NCBI RefSeq assembly: GCF_900141875.1
Contig: NZ_FQZE01000032.1
Coordinates: 1 to 46,432, forward strand
DNA length: 46,432 bases
Reading direction: 5' to 3'
Source of the DNA: Tangfeifania diversioriginum
GTDB lineage: Bacteria; Bacteroidota; Bacteroidia; Bacteroidales; Prolixibacteraceae
Numbering within the stretch: the stretch's first letter is position 1; each line of letters opens with the position of its first letter. The notes below the pieces were generated by a model. The model worked only from the letters and a program-made list of their open reading frames with translations. It did not search any database and was not told the origin of the DNA. This document shows, in pieces, positions 1 through 10,100 of this stretch. The position numbers and the translations under genes were made by a program.

Positions 1-1
1 A

Positions 2-95
2 GACAATGGAATTATTAGTGAATTTTCAACCTGCTAATAACGGAGTTGAACAATGCCTATTAAAAATAAATCGTTAGTTTTTCAGCAAACCCTAA
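2..95 (+). repeat. Terminal inverted repeat, left copy (probable IS end)
   Basis: Bases 2-95 are the exact reverse complement of 46339-46432 (94 bp, read by eye without mismatch). Identity stops after CTAA here, and at TTAG on the other side, where the two flanks become unrelated. This is what two copies of the same mobile-element end look like when inserted at a shared 4-bp target of YTAR type, as used by IS5-like elements. The inner terminus would read GGTTTGCTGAAAAAC. A 23-residue open frame (6-77, plus) lies in the repeat, but it is too short to identify a transposase. The IS family is not assigned. An assembly fold-back is the alternative. Confidence 0.7.
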
Positions 96-722
96 GTTAA
101 TTTATTTTGACCAGGATTAATCCCATGCAAATTGCACTATTTTGTTGGTGCTAAATCCAAACAATTAGGACTATATTGTCATATTGTACCGCTTTCCCGA
201 TGCTTCATTGGTAGGTTTACCCTGTGAAATAAAACCTAAATTTCACAGGGTGAACTTTCGCTCATCTCTTTTATCCACACATGATTCCTTCAACTCGAAA
301 CCTTTTCTTTCCTCGCTTCACACATGCCGATTGCTCAACATGCATTAGGAAAGTTGTTTGGAGCCGCTCCCTGCAGAGAGACTCCGGAGGGTCAACCAAT
401 CATGACCTGCCTGTGGTCGGTTCCTCCCTGCCTTTGCAGGCAGGCAGGCATCTTATTTGCAGCGATGTAAAGAACGCTTGCCTTTACTCACGGCACACCG
501 CGCGGGAGCGGGATCCGTATAGCCGTTGGACTTCGATCTGTCTTGCAATCTCATTCCACCGGTTATGCCTGATGCAATTCGTATTCCTCGGGCAGAGGTT
601 TGCTTTCGGCTTCCTTCAGATTCCACCTCGCGATAGTCACCCTTGCCTTCAGCTAATGTTTAGCGACAACAAACCCCCATAGTGGACTCTCACTACCAAA
701 TCTGCTACCATGCAAGGCGCAC
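96..722 (-). mobile_element. Group II intron, 5' part (domain I), class C-like
   Basis: Read on the minus strand, the sequence begins at 722 with the group II 5' consensus GTGCGCC. It continues with motifs typical of domain I: GAGAGTCC (691-684), GCAAGGGTG (646-638), GGAATCTGAAGGAAGC (624-609), then GCAAACCT and CGAGGAATACGAA. These match my recollection of class C introns such as the Oceanobacillus iheyensis intron. A 12-bp hairpin (219-230 with 240-251) lies further in. Domains V and VI and the reverse transcriptase gene are absent: the sequence meets the IS-like repeat at 95. I recognise nothing definite between about 96 and 190, which may be domain II/III or unrelated. The plus-strand open frame here is antisense to the intron and is not a gene. 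The intron is either truncated or interrupted by the IS. Confidence 0.8.
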
Positions 723-731
723 AAGAAGAAA

Positions 732-772
732 GGAATTTCTTTAAATATACAGAAATTCCATTATCTGTATAT
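732..772 (-). terminator. Overlapping stem-loops ending the GH2 transcript
   Basis: On the minus strand, downstream of the GH2 gene, two stems share bases. One pairs 745-753 with 764-772 (ATATACAGA/TCTGTATAT). The other pairs 732-740 with 751-759 (GGAATTTCT/AGAAATTCC) and is followed by TTTCTTCTT, as in an intrinsic terminator. The two cannot form together. The group II intron starts directly after the T-rich tract, which is the classic target of class C introns. Confidence 0.6.
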
Positions 773-789
773 AAAAATATTGCCGATTA

Positions 790-2607
790 CTAATCATTTA
801 AAGAATTACAAACTTCCTGATTTATCTTTCTTATTTTTTCTTCATTTAATTTAATCACTTTGCGGTCATAAGTCAACAAACCATTTACCTCGATTTCCAC
901 ATCGGTTGTTTGTGTATAAACTGCCCCCGAATAGCCAAAAGGAATAAGTTTTTTCAATTTCTCAGCATATTCAATATAAACCTTCGTCGCTTCTTCTGAA
1001 TTTTTGCATTGTACATAGCCCCAGTTCCGGTCTTTTTCCCAAAAATGGTGTTCCAGCACCAATCCAATACCGCCGTACTCTCCAAGGACATTTACTCTTT
1101 TTGAATCGAAAAGCCCCATAACAGGATCAGGATAATTGTGCATATCAATCATATCACCCACATCATAGTGATTACCGCCACTTGCAGGATTAATCAGGCG
1201 CGACGGATCGTAGTTTTTGGTCCACTCTACAATTTCTTCGGTTTTAAACTGGCCCCACCTTTCGTTAAACGGAACCCAGACCACAACACTGGGATTCGAG
1301 TAAGTTAAATCCATTACTTCTTTCCATTCCCGGCGGAAGTTTTCTTCTGATTCAGCGCTGCGTTCCAGTTCTTTTCCATCAAAATAATTTCTGCGTTGCC
1401 ATTCAGGGTGGGCGTCTCCGTTTGGCATATCCTGCCACACCAGGATACCTTCGCGGTCGCAGTGGTAATACCAGCGTGCCGGTTCCACTTTCACGTGCTT
1501 GCGAATCATGTTGAAACCGAAATCTTTTGTTTTTTTGATGTCATATAACAGTGCCTCGTCGGTTGGTGCCGTATAGAGGCCATCGGGCCACCATCCCTGG
1601 TCGAGCGGGCCAAAATGGAAATAATCCTTGTTATTGAGTTGCATTCTCACAATCCCGTTTTTATCGCGTGCAGTGGAAATCTTACGCATCCCAAAATAAC
1701 TTTTCACTTTATCAACAGGCTTTCCGTCGCGCAAAACAGTAACTTTCATATCGTACAAAAACGGCGATTCGGGGCTCCAGAGTTTCGCATCGGGTACCGA
1801 AACCAGGACTTCCTGCCCGGCGGCGGCTTTGCCCGTACTTACCACATTTCCGTTTTCCAGAACTTTCACCTCGATAATATCTGTTAAAGAAGTTCCTTCA
1901 GTTGCAGCTTTAACCGTAATGTTTTCGCCGTCGATATTCGTAACCGTTTTCAGGTGGGTGATGTATGCTTTTTCAACCGGCTCAATCCAAACCGTTTGCC
2001 AGATACCGGTAACCGGAGTGTACCAGATTGACCGTGGATCTTCCACCTGTTTACCGCGAGGCTGAAACCCCTTGTCAGTCGGGTCCCATACTTTTACCAT
2101 AAGTTTTTGTTCGCTGCTTTTGGAAAGGAAAGGGGTAATATTAAAACTGAAAGGGGTGTAGCCTCCTTTATGTGTGCCAACTTTGATGTTGTTCACCCAA
2201 ACATCTGCTTTCCAGTCAACGGCACCAAAATTCAGCACTACATCTTTGTTTTTCCATTCAGAGGGGACTGTAAAAGTTCGTTCATACCAAAGTTCCTTGT
2301 TTTCGCCTACTCTTTTTTGCACACCAGACAAACTGGATTCAATAGCAAACGGAACCAAAATTTTTCCTTCTAAAGTAGCAGGTATATTTCCTCCGCGTTC
2401 CAAAATCGCATAACCCCACAGACCGTTGAGGTTTAACCATTGGGCTCGTTCCATTTGCGGACGCGGGTATTCGGGCAGGGGATTCGCCGGATTGACTTCT
2501 TCGGCCCATTGGGTTTTAATCTTGTTGCCGGCAGGTTGCCATGGTTGTGCATTCAAATTCATGGCATATATGCCAATAATGATAAAAAATAAAAAATCCT
2601 TTTTCAT
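790..2607 (-). CDS. Glycoside hydrolase family 2 protein, exported
   Basis: A 605-residue glycosidase of family GH2, presumably acting in the periplasm or at the surface on oligosaccharides released by this PUL. Residues 1-20 form a Sec signal peptide ending NLNA. A jelly-roll sugar-binding domain follows (about 45-215), then an Ig-like domain (about 215-310) and a TIM barrel. Both catalytic acids are visible: the general acid/base Glu449 in PFNER and the nucleophile Glu510 in LGEYGG. The protein is shorter than E. coli LacZ and resembles the compact PUL-borne GH2 enzymes. GH2 covers beta-galactosidase, beta-glucuronidase, beta-mannosidase and other activities, and the substrate cannot be read from sequence. 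It is the last gene of the PUL, 39 bp after a sulfatase. Confidence 0.9.
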   Translation of the reverse strand: MKKDFLFFIIIGIYAMNLNAQPWQPAGNKIKTQWAEEVNPANPLPEYPRPQMERAQWLNLNGLWGYAILERGGNIPATLEGKILVPFAIESSLSGVQKRVGENKELWYERTFTVPSEWKNKDVVLNFGAVDWKADVWVNNIKVGTHKGGYTPFSFNITPFLSKSSEQKLMVKVWDPTDKGFQPRGKQVEDPRSIWYTPVTGIWQTVWIEPVEKAYITHLKTVTNIDGENITVKAATEGTSLTDIIEVKVLENGNVVSTGKAAAGQEVLVSVPDAKLWSPESPFLYDMKVTVLRDGKPVDKVKSYFGMRKISTARDKNGIVRMQLNNKDYFHFGPLDQGWWPDGLYTAPTDEALLYDIKKTKDFGFNMIRKHVKVEPARWYYHCDREGILVWQDMPNGDAHPEWQRRNYFDGKELERSAESEENFRREWKEVMDLTYSNPSVVVWVPFNERWGQFKTEEIVEWTKNYDPSRLINPASGGNHYDVGDMIDMHNYPDPVMGLFDSKRVNVLGEYGGIGLVLEHHFWEKDRNWGYVQCKNSEEATKVYIEYAEKLKKLIPFGYSGAVYTQTTDVEIEVNGLLTYDRKVIKLNEEKIRKINQEVCNSLND

Positions 2608-2646
2608 AACATATAAAATATATAATTGACTTATAAATAATTAATC

Positions 2647-4044
2647 TCAATTTTCCCAGTATCGTTTTTCATACTCACTTTCTGTATCGACCGGAACTCC
2701 CGGGTCATTTTGTGTTTTCATCCAGGCATCTAATGCATTCTGGTGTTTCTCCAGTTCACGCTCAAATATTGGGTTACCGGCAAGGTTATCAAACTGCTCT
2801 TTATCGGTCTCCACTGCATAAAATTCTTCGGCAGGGCGGTGGTAAAAACGTTCTACTAGGTATTTTTCACGGGTGCTGGTATTCGCTTTCTCTTTCCAGC
2901 GTTCCCACCATACTTCTCCATGGGCCCCTGCTTCGAGATGTTTTTCAAAATATATACTATCGGGCAATAAATTGCTTATATAATGATATTCACTGCTTAT
3001 TACTGCTCTTATCGGATATGGTTTTCCCTCCGGCACATTATTATGCATACAGTAAACATATTTTCTGTGTTTCTCGTTTTTGCCCAGCAGGACATCCAGA
3101 AAACTCTTTCCTGAAACCGCCGGAACTTCTTCCCCTCCGGCAACATCGACAAAAGTAGGTGTAATATCAGCAAACTGAACCAGCGCCCCGGTTTCGGAAC
3201 CCGGTTTTATTTTCCCGGGCCATTTTGCAATCAGTCCGGTATGGACACCCAAATCCCAGTTTGTCCATTTGCCCCCGCTAAACTGCCATCCCTGTTCTGT
3301 GGACAGCATGACCACTGTGTTGTTTGCATTACCTGTCTCTTCCAGGGTTTTAAGCACCTCGCCCACCTGGCGGTCAAAATAAGTAACTTCGGCGAGGTAA
3401 CGCGAGTAAGCTTCCCTTACTTCGGGAGTATCGCCCAGGTGGGCCGGCAACTTCAATTCAGCCGGCGGATACGCTGATGCATCTCCCAATGTCCAAGGGG
3501 CATGTGGACTCGTAGAGCAGACAAATAAACAAAAGGGTTCGTCGTTTTTCTCTTCCATAAATCTTTTTATCCCTGTAATATCTTCTTTTTCTTCATTGGC
3601 CAACACACAATTTTCTTCAAATCCAGGCACATTTATATATGGAAATACTTCTTTGGGAGAAGCATGTTTTTTACCTGATATACCTACCCTGTATCCCAGG
3701 TCGGTGAGGTAATGAAAAATACTTTTTGTACCGGGTTTTGACCTGCCATGATTCCAGGCGCAACCGCTTTCCATCGGGTACAGCCCTGTGTATAATTCAT
3801 GACGGGCAGGGACACACATCGCCATGCTCACATAAGCCCGGTTAAAAATCAATCCTTCATCGGCTAATTTGTCAATATTCGGGGTTTTGGCATTTTGTCC
3901 GCCAAAACAACCGATTTCGCTGTAGGTGCAATCATCGGCCATAATAAATAAGATGTTGGGTCGGGAGGTGGCAGAGTTCTCCGCAGATAAAACCGGAAAA
4001 GCAGTCCACATTAAAAATAGTATTACAAAAATTTTTTTCATCAT
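2647..4044 (-). CDS. Sulfatase (S1 family, formylglycine type), exported
   Basis: A 465-residue arylsulfatase-fold enzyme that hydrolyses sulfate esters (or sulfamates) of a glycan. A Sec signal peptide covers about residues 1-21. The metal-binding Asp pair is Asp37-Asp38 (MADDC). The catalytic signature C-x-P-x-R is CVPAR at 77-81, so Cys77 should be converted to formylglycine by an anaerobic-type maturase encoded elsewhere. The usual second metal motif S-D-N/H-G appears as STEQG followed by GGKWTNWDLG; I associate this variant with the N-sulfoglucosamine-sulfohydrolase-like (S1_8-type) subgroup, but that subfamily call is recollection only. It lies 21 bp after the other sulfatase and 39 bp before GH2, so one transcript is likely. 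Confidence 0.9.
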   Translation of the reverse strand: MMKKIFVILFLMWTAFPVLSAENSATSRPNILFIMADDCTYSEIGCFGGQNAKTPNIDKLADEGLIFNRAYVSMAMCVPARHELYTGLYPMESGCAWNHGRSKPGTKSIFHYLTDLGYRVGISGKKHASPKEVFPYINVPGFEENCVLANEEKEDITGIKRFMEEKNDEPFCLFVCSTSPHAPWTLGDASAYPPAELKLPAHLGDTPEVREAYSRYLAEVTYFDRQVGEVLKTLEETGNANNTVVMLSTEQGWQFSGGKWTNWDLGVHTGLIAKWPGKIKPGSETGALVQFADITPTFVDVAGGEEVPAVSGKSFLDVLLGKNEKHRKYVYCMHNNVPEGKPYPIRAVISSEYHYISNLLPDSIYFEKHLEAGAHGEVWWERWKEKANTSTREKYLVERFYHRPAEEFYAVETDKEQFDNLAGNPIFERELEKHQNALDAWMKTQNDPGVPVDTESEYEKRYWEN

Positions 4045-4065
4045 TGACTTGATTAAAGTATCAGA

Positions 4066-5520
4066 CTATTCTCCGGTATTTCCCGGCATATCTACCGGCA
4101 TGGACCGGCGCCAGGCCAGAACTTTCCCGGCCATTACCCCGGCGAGTTCGGTATTTTGAGCAGCCAGATTCAATTTTTCTCCCGGGTCTTTTTTCAGGTT
4201 AAACAGTTTTATATCTGTTGAATCGGCATTTATTAGCAGTTTCCAGTCACCCTGGCGGATGGCTAGGTTGGGCGAACGAAATGCTTTGTTTCCCGGTTGT
4301 ATTGAACCGCCCGGATTGCTGGCATACTCCCACATCAATGGCTGAGTGACTTTGACGGGGGTTCCAAGCAAGGCTTCACTTTTGTCCGTTCCGTCCAGGT
4401 TTTCAGGATACTTAATTCCCAACAGGGAGCACAACGAAGGAAATAAATCCATCGCAGCCAGCACCGTGGTGGAATCGGTCACTGCCACCGGTGTATGTCC
4501 TTTCCACCGAATAATGAAAGGCATCCTGATTCCGCCTTCATACAGGCTCCATTTACGTCCGTAAAATTCACCTGCAAACCCCGGCGGATAGAGTTCGCCC
4601 TTATAACCGGCCGGATACCTTTGCCTGTTGTAATAGTGCGGCCAGTCGGTAGGACCGTTGTCGCTGGTAAAAACTACAATGGTATTTCCCAGCAATCCCC
4701 GGTTCTCCAGCCCGCTCATAAACCTCCCTATCTGGTTGTCCAGTTCCCTGAGGACAGCGAAAAATTTTTGTTCCCAGGGATTTTCTGAATGTGCTTTATA
4801 ATTTTCCCACATTGCCGAATCCGGAAGATGCGGATCGTGCACGTCGTTAGGACAAAGATTTACAAAGAAGGGCTTTCCGGGGTTACGGTCGATAAATGCC
4901 AAGGCACTGTCCACGTAAATTTCCGTTGACCGGTGTTTTTCGGCCCAGATAATATTTCCCCTGCCCAATTTGGCACTTTGTGCGCATAAATTGTCATTGG
5001 GAAAAAGTACCCGGTCTCCGATTCCCTCGAAGCTGACAAGAGACTTGTCGTATCCATATTCCGAGGGGTGCGGCACATCACCCAGGTCACGGCCTCCTCC
5101 CATGTGCCATTTGCCAAAATGGCCTGTGGCATAACCATTTTGTTTCAATTTGTGGGCAAAAAAAGGTACTTCAGGATTCAGATAGTCCGCCATTGCTCGA
5201 TTGTTGTTCTGTTCGGAACTGGCAATATAGGAATGAATTCTGTGTCGCATGGGATAGGTGCCAGTATTTAATGCAACCCGCGAAGGAGAACAAATGGGTG
5301 AGTTTACGTAGAAATTGGTGAATTTAAGCCCCTCACCGGCTAAAGCGTCTATATTTGGCGTTTCGACAACCGGATTCCCAAAACAGGAAGGATCGGCGTA
5401 CCCCATATCGTCAATGAATATGATTACAACATTTGGCTGTTCAGACTGTTTTGCTTTTGAACATCCTAAAAATGTTAAAAACATTAAAAAAATGATATAC
5501 AATATTTTATGTTTTGCCAT
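4066..5520 (-). CDS. Sulfatase lipoprotein (S1 family, formylglycine type)
   Basis: A 484-residue sulfatase with a lipoprotein signal: the hydrophobic stretch ends in FLGC and Cys20 is the likely lipidated residue, so the enzyme is membrane-anchored and probably periplasmic or surface-exposed. The Asp37-Asp38 metal pair (FIDDMG), the CSPSR signature at 77-81 (Cys77 to formylglycine), KWH (GHFGKWHMG) and the second metal motif SDNG (FTSDNGPTDW) are all present, so it looks catalytically complete. It differs clearly from the neighbouring sulfatase, which suggests they cut different sulfate positions on one glycan. It follows the broken susD by 79 bp containing a strong hairpin (5545-5585). Confidence 0.92.
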   Translation of the reverse strand: MAKHKILYIIFLMFLTFLGCSKAKQSEQPNVVIIFIDDMGYADPSCFGNPVVETPNIDALAGEGLKFTNFYVNSPICSPSRVALNTGTYPMRHRIHSYIASSEQNNNRAMADYLNPEVPFFAHKLKQNGYATGHFGKWHMGGGRDLGDVPHPSEYGYDKSLVSFEGIGDRVLFPNDNLCAQSAKLGRGNIIWAEKHRSTEIYVDSALAFIDRNPGKPFFVNLCPNDVHDPHLPDSAMWENYKAHSENPWEQKFFAVLRELDNQIGRFMSGLENRGLLGNTIVVFTSDNGPTDWPHYYNRQRYPAGYKGELYPPGFAGEFYGRKWSLYEGGIRMPFIIRWKGHTPVAVTDSTTVLAAMDLFPSLCSLLGIKYPENLDGTDKSEALLGTPVKVTQPLMWEYASNPGGSIQPGNKAFRSPNLAIRQGDWKLLINADSTDIKLFNLKKDPGEKLNLAAQNTELAGVMAGKVLAWRRSMPVDMPGNTGE

Positions 5521-5544
5521 TTTATGAATATTTATTTTAAACTA

Positions 5545-5585
5545 TTAAATGGCAGACATCGCTAAAAATAATGCCTGCCATTTAA
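5545..5585 (-). other. Intercistronic hairpin between susD and sulfatase
   Basis: An 11-bp perfect inverted repeat, TTAAATGGCAG (5545-5555) with CTGCCATTTAA (5575-5585), encloses a 19-base loop. It lies in the gap between susD and the first sulfatase. No run of Ts follows on the minus strand, so it is more likely to limit read-through or stabilise the upstream susCD mRNA than to act as a full intrinsic terminator. Confidence 0.55.
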
Positions 5586-5599
5586 GTATATATGTGGAA

Positions 5600-7081
5600 C
5601 TAATAACCTTTATTTTGTTCTAATAAAGAATTGGCATCAACTGCCGATTGAGGAATAGGAAACCAAAGATGATTTTCTGTTGCATTGGAAATCCCTCTAT
5701 TGTGGGCATATTCAATGAACTTCCCATTTCTTATCAGATCTCTTCTTCTTTTACCTTCATACCAGAATTCCCATCGTCGTTCCTTTAAAATTTGCTCTAC
5801 AAGTGCCTCTCTTGTATCAAAATCAGCTAACTGAATATCTTCCAGTCCTGCCCTATTTCTTATTTGGTTAATCAAGTCTATTGATTCTGAATTTGGACCA
5901 TTCAGTTGATTTAATGCCTCTGCCCTGGATAGTAAAATATCTGCATACCTGATCATTGGGACATCGTTACCATGTGCGTCACCTGATGCTTCAGGATCCG
6001 GTGGTTATTTTAATGCGCGTGTAGCATCTGAATAGTCCGTTAACAAGTTAACGATGTCTCCCGAGGTGTTAATGTACTTGGTAAGAATCCGTTTCCTTCT
6101 GTCATCATTTTCATCAAAACTGTAATAGAATTCATCATACAAGCGATACTGTGATGCATAGTTTGCCCACTTCTCGTTGACAACTCCTTCTAGGCCTCCA
6201 TCAAGGCCTTCCTTGTAGCCCCAGGGCAAAGTGGTCGCTAAAAGGTTGTTTTTATTTCCTTGGTTGGCCAGTTTTGCTTTAACTAAAATAAACTCGCTGT
6301 TGTGTTCATTTTTAAGTGCAAACAGGTCGTAGTAATCTGGGAACAATTCAAATTCATTGCTTGAAATAATATCCTGGGCAACATTTGCACATTTTTGCCA
6401 TTGCAATGTATTGAGGTACCATTTGCAGAGTAATGCCTGGGCTCCTCCACTATGTACACGACCATAGGCTGGCTCATCTCCGGGGTCTGGAAGATCCGGA
6501 ATTACAGCCAATAACTCGGTCTCTACAAAAGTATAAAATTCTTCTTGTGTTGGTCTTGCAATTTCAAGTGGATCACTTTGGCTTTTCCTAATGGGTAACG
6601 GACCGTATTGATTCCATAACTGATAATATGCCCAAACTCTCAAGAATTTGGCTTCAGCAAATAACTGACTTTTATCTTGATCACTTGCAAAGTCAGAAAC
6701 ATTTTCGATACTCTCGATAATAATGTTAGCATCCCTAATCATCTGCCAATACTCAATCCAACAAAAAGCTTCCAGTCTACTTGAGGGATCCCACCTAAAT
6801 CCTATTAGAGGAGCTGCAGTTCCGTTTTCACCACCTCCCGTTTGCCACAAAATATCGGCGGTCATTTCTTCTCTTTTGACAATATTTCTGGTTCTGGCAA
6901 TATTACCATTCCTGGCATAAGCATCTGCGAGTACAGATTCCAATCCATTTTTTGTACTCAATAAATTGCTTGAGGCAAATTGTGATTGGACTGGTTCTTC
7001 CAAAATGTCTTCACATCCATGCAATACAAAAATTGCGATCAGCGTTAAAACTGATATTTTAAATTTATATAATAATTTCAT
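5600..7081 (-). pseudogene. SusD-like glycan-binding lipoprotein, interrupted by an in-frame TAA
   Basis: SusD/RagB-family proteins cap the SusC porin and bind the glycan at the cell surface. The first part (6005-7081, 358 residues) has a lipobox HGC with Cys23 and the SusD N-terminal TPR-like region. It stops at TAA (6007-6005). Translation in the same frame beyond the stop gives PPDPEASGDAHGNDVP and then MIRYADILLSRAEALNQLNG, the conserved SusD C-terminal motif, down to the stop at 5600. This is therefore a single nonsense codon, not a frameshift; a Tyr codon (TAT/TAC) probably stood there, since family members commonly read LKYxPDP. The reconstructed length of 493 residues fits the family. 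A sequencing error or read-through are alternatives. The internal ATG at 5956 could yield only a C-terminal fragment. Confidence 0.85.
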
Positions 7082-7107
7082 TTTAAATTGCTTTTAAGTT
7101 AATATCA

Positions 7108-10100
7108 TCAAAAATCAACCTTTATCCCAAATATTAAAATTTTTGCTGATGGATAGACATTGAAATCCATCCGGAAATTTGGATTATTATTTGGATTCAC
7201 AGCTGGATCCAGTCCAATGTAATCAGTTAGCGTATAAAGGTTCTGTCCGGTAACATATACTTGTGCGGATTCAATGTTCCTGCTAATTCGAGGTAGATTA
7301 TAACTGAGTCTGACTGTTTTTAGTCTTATGTACGAAGCGTCAAGTAAAGTTTGAGTATTTGCAACTCTACGACCAAATTTCAATGGATCAACAAATGAAG
7401 GGTATTCATTGGTTGGATTGTCGGGTGTCCAACGATTCAAATAAGGCTCAGCAAACTTGTTTCTTCTAAAGTTAATTGGAAAATAGTTGTCGATTAAGTT
7501 CCCATTCAACATATCAACACCTTCAACACCTTCAATAAACATGAACAAGCTAAAATCTTTATAGGAGAAAGTATTGCCCATCGACCATTGATAATCGGGA
7601 AATGAAGTTCCTAAAACTACCCTATCTTTATCAGTGATTACCTTATCTCCATCCTGATCTACATACTTTAAATCTCCTGGTTGGTAGTCTTCAGTAAACT
7701 GGCTAAAATCATCTCCTTCCTGCCATATTCCGTCAACTTCCCATCCATAATATGAATTAAGAGGTGATCCTGGTTTTATAATTGCTACCTGTGTAACATG
7801 AGTGTATCCTGCCCCAACAATAATCTCAGGAATTCCTCCCAAATCTTTAACCTCATTTTTCATAGTGGTAAATGTAAAGTCTGTTCTCCAGGTAAAATCT
7901 TTAGAAGTTACATTTACCGTGTTCAATGTTAGCTCAAATCCTTGATTATCAATACGACCAACGTTGGACAAGATACTGCTAAAACCCGTTGATTGTGGAA
8001 TTGGCAAGTTTAGAAGCATATCAGTTGTTTTCTTTTTGAAATAATCAACACTTCCGCTCAACCTGCTATTAAATAATCCATAGTCTAAACCAATGTTAAT
8101 TTGTTCCGTTGTTTCCCACTTTAGATCAGGATTTGGAATTCTCAACGGGGCAGTTCCTGTCACAGGGCTTTCATTCCAAATTGCCGTACCTCCTGATCCG
8201 AAAGTACTTAATGAAGGGAAATTTCCAATTTCCTGGTTACCTGTCTGGCCCCAGCTTGTTCGTACTTTCAAATTGCTGATATAATCCACTCCTTCCAAAA
8301 ATTCTTCATTTGATATTTTCCAGGCAAGAGCCGTAGATGGGAAAAATCCAAATTTGTTGTTCTTACCAAAGCGGGAAGATCCATCTGCCCTTATCGTAGC
8401 AGTCAGCAGATATTTATCATTCAATGAATAGTTTATACGACCAATATAAGAAGCTAGCCTGTTACCGGTTAGGTAATTGCTAATATCAAAGGTTGATTGG
8501 TCTCCGATTCCTAGACTGTTTGCTTCCAGAGATTCATTAGGAAAGCCACTTGCTTGATTGCTAAGACCATTGGTGATAAAACGTTGGTAGGTTAGGCCTG
8601 CCATCGCACTTATAGCATGAATATCAAACGATTTGGTATAATGAACGGTACCTTCAACCAAGTAGTTACTTTTTTCTACATTCTGATTTGAAGCAATTCC
8701 TCCATTGTTCCTACCAGCTTTGGTCAGACTGGAAATAAAACTTTTGCGGCTCTCGTTTACAAAATCACCACCAATGTTCAGTTTTGCAAAAAGGGTTGGA
8801 GTGAAATGATACTCACCATACATTGAAGCCAAGATCCGGTTTGTATTTGATACCGAACTCATTCCTTCTGAAATGGCAACAGGATTATCCACTGTCAAAA
8901 ATGGGGATAATGCATAACTGCCGTCTTCGTCAAAAACAGGTAATGTTGGATCAAAGTTATATGCTGCATACAAAGGACCTGCCCATTCATTAATTCCAAA
9001 ACCGTTTGCAATGAAATTGTCTTTTGTGTATGTGCCGGTAGCATTAAAGCCAATATTGAATTTGTCTGAAAGCTCCGATTTTAGGTTAATTCTTGCTCCA
9101 TACCTACTAAAGTCGGTATTCTTCATAATCCCTTCCTGGTTCATATAGTTTAGTGAGATATAGTAGGAAGTCGTTTTTGTCCCGCCTGAAAATGCCAGTT
9201 GGTGATCATGTACGATGGCATTTGCATTATTCAGTTCATCTTGCCAATCAGTTCCCTTTCCTCCATTGGCAATCTCTCCTACCAAAGATTCTTCACTGTC
9301 GCCTCCTTCAGCAATAATTTCGTTAATAACTTTTTTATAATCTTCAGCATTTAAAAGCTCTAGTTTCCTTGCTCTGTTCTGAACCCCCAGGTAACCTTGA
9401 TAAGCGACTTTCATATTTTCATTTTTTCCTGATTTTGTTGTAATCAAGATAACACCGTTGGCACCTCTCGATCCATAAATAGCAGTTGCAGAAGCATCTT
9501 TTAATATTTCAATCGACTCAATATCTGAAGGGTTTATTGAAGCCAATGGACTTCTAGGACTTCTATTGTTTCCAAAAGCATTTATTGATCCGTTATTTAC
9601 AGCCCTTGAATTATCAATTGGCAAACCATCGATTACATAAAGCGGACTGTTACCTGCATTTATTGAGCTTGCCCCCCTAATATTAATTGATATACCTCCA
9701 CCTGGCTCTCCACTATTTTCGACAACATTTACACCTGCACTTTTCCCTATAAGTAGTTGGTCGACTGAAGTTGTTGCACCTTCTCGCAATTCATCTATTT
9801 TTACTGAAGAAACAGATCCTGTGATATCACTTTTTTTGACCACACCATATCCGATGGCAACTACTTCTTCAATCCCGATAGCATCTACTTGCATAGTTAC
9901 ATCAATAATTGTTTGATTTGCAACTTCAATCTCTTGGGTTTTCATCCCCACAAACGAAAACTGCAAAGTAGCATTTTCCGGAATGTTGGCTAAGGAATAT
10001 TCTCCGTCGGAATTAGTAATTGTCCCTTGGGTTGTTCCTTTCACTACAACAGTAACACCTGGTAAGGTCTGTCCTGAAACATCGGTAACTGTACCTGAAA

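Noticed and set aside
428-450. CTGCCT-TTGC-AGGCAG palindrome with extra AGGCAG units, considered as an intergenic repeat
   Set aside because: It falls within the intron domain I region and is better explained as a variable stem of that RNA.
281-682. 133-residue plus-strand open frame
   Set aside because: It is antisense to group II intron domain I motifs, has no recognisable domain and is rich in Cys, His and Arg as expected from structured RNA.
5600-5956. Separate 118-residue gene
   Set aside because: It is the in-frame C-terminal part of susD behind a nonsense codon, not an independent gene.
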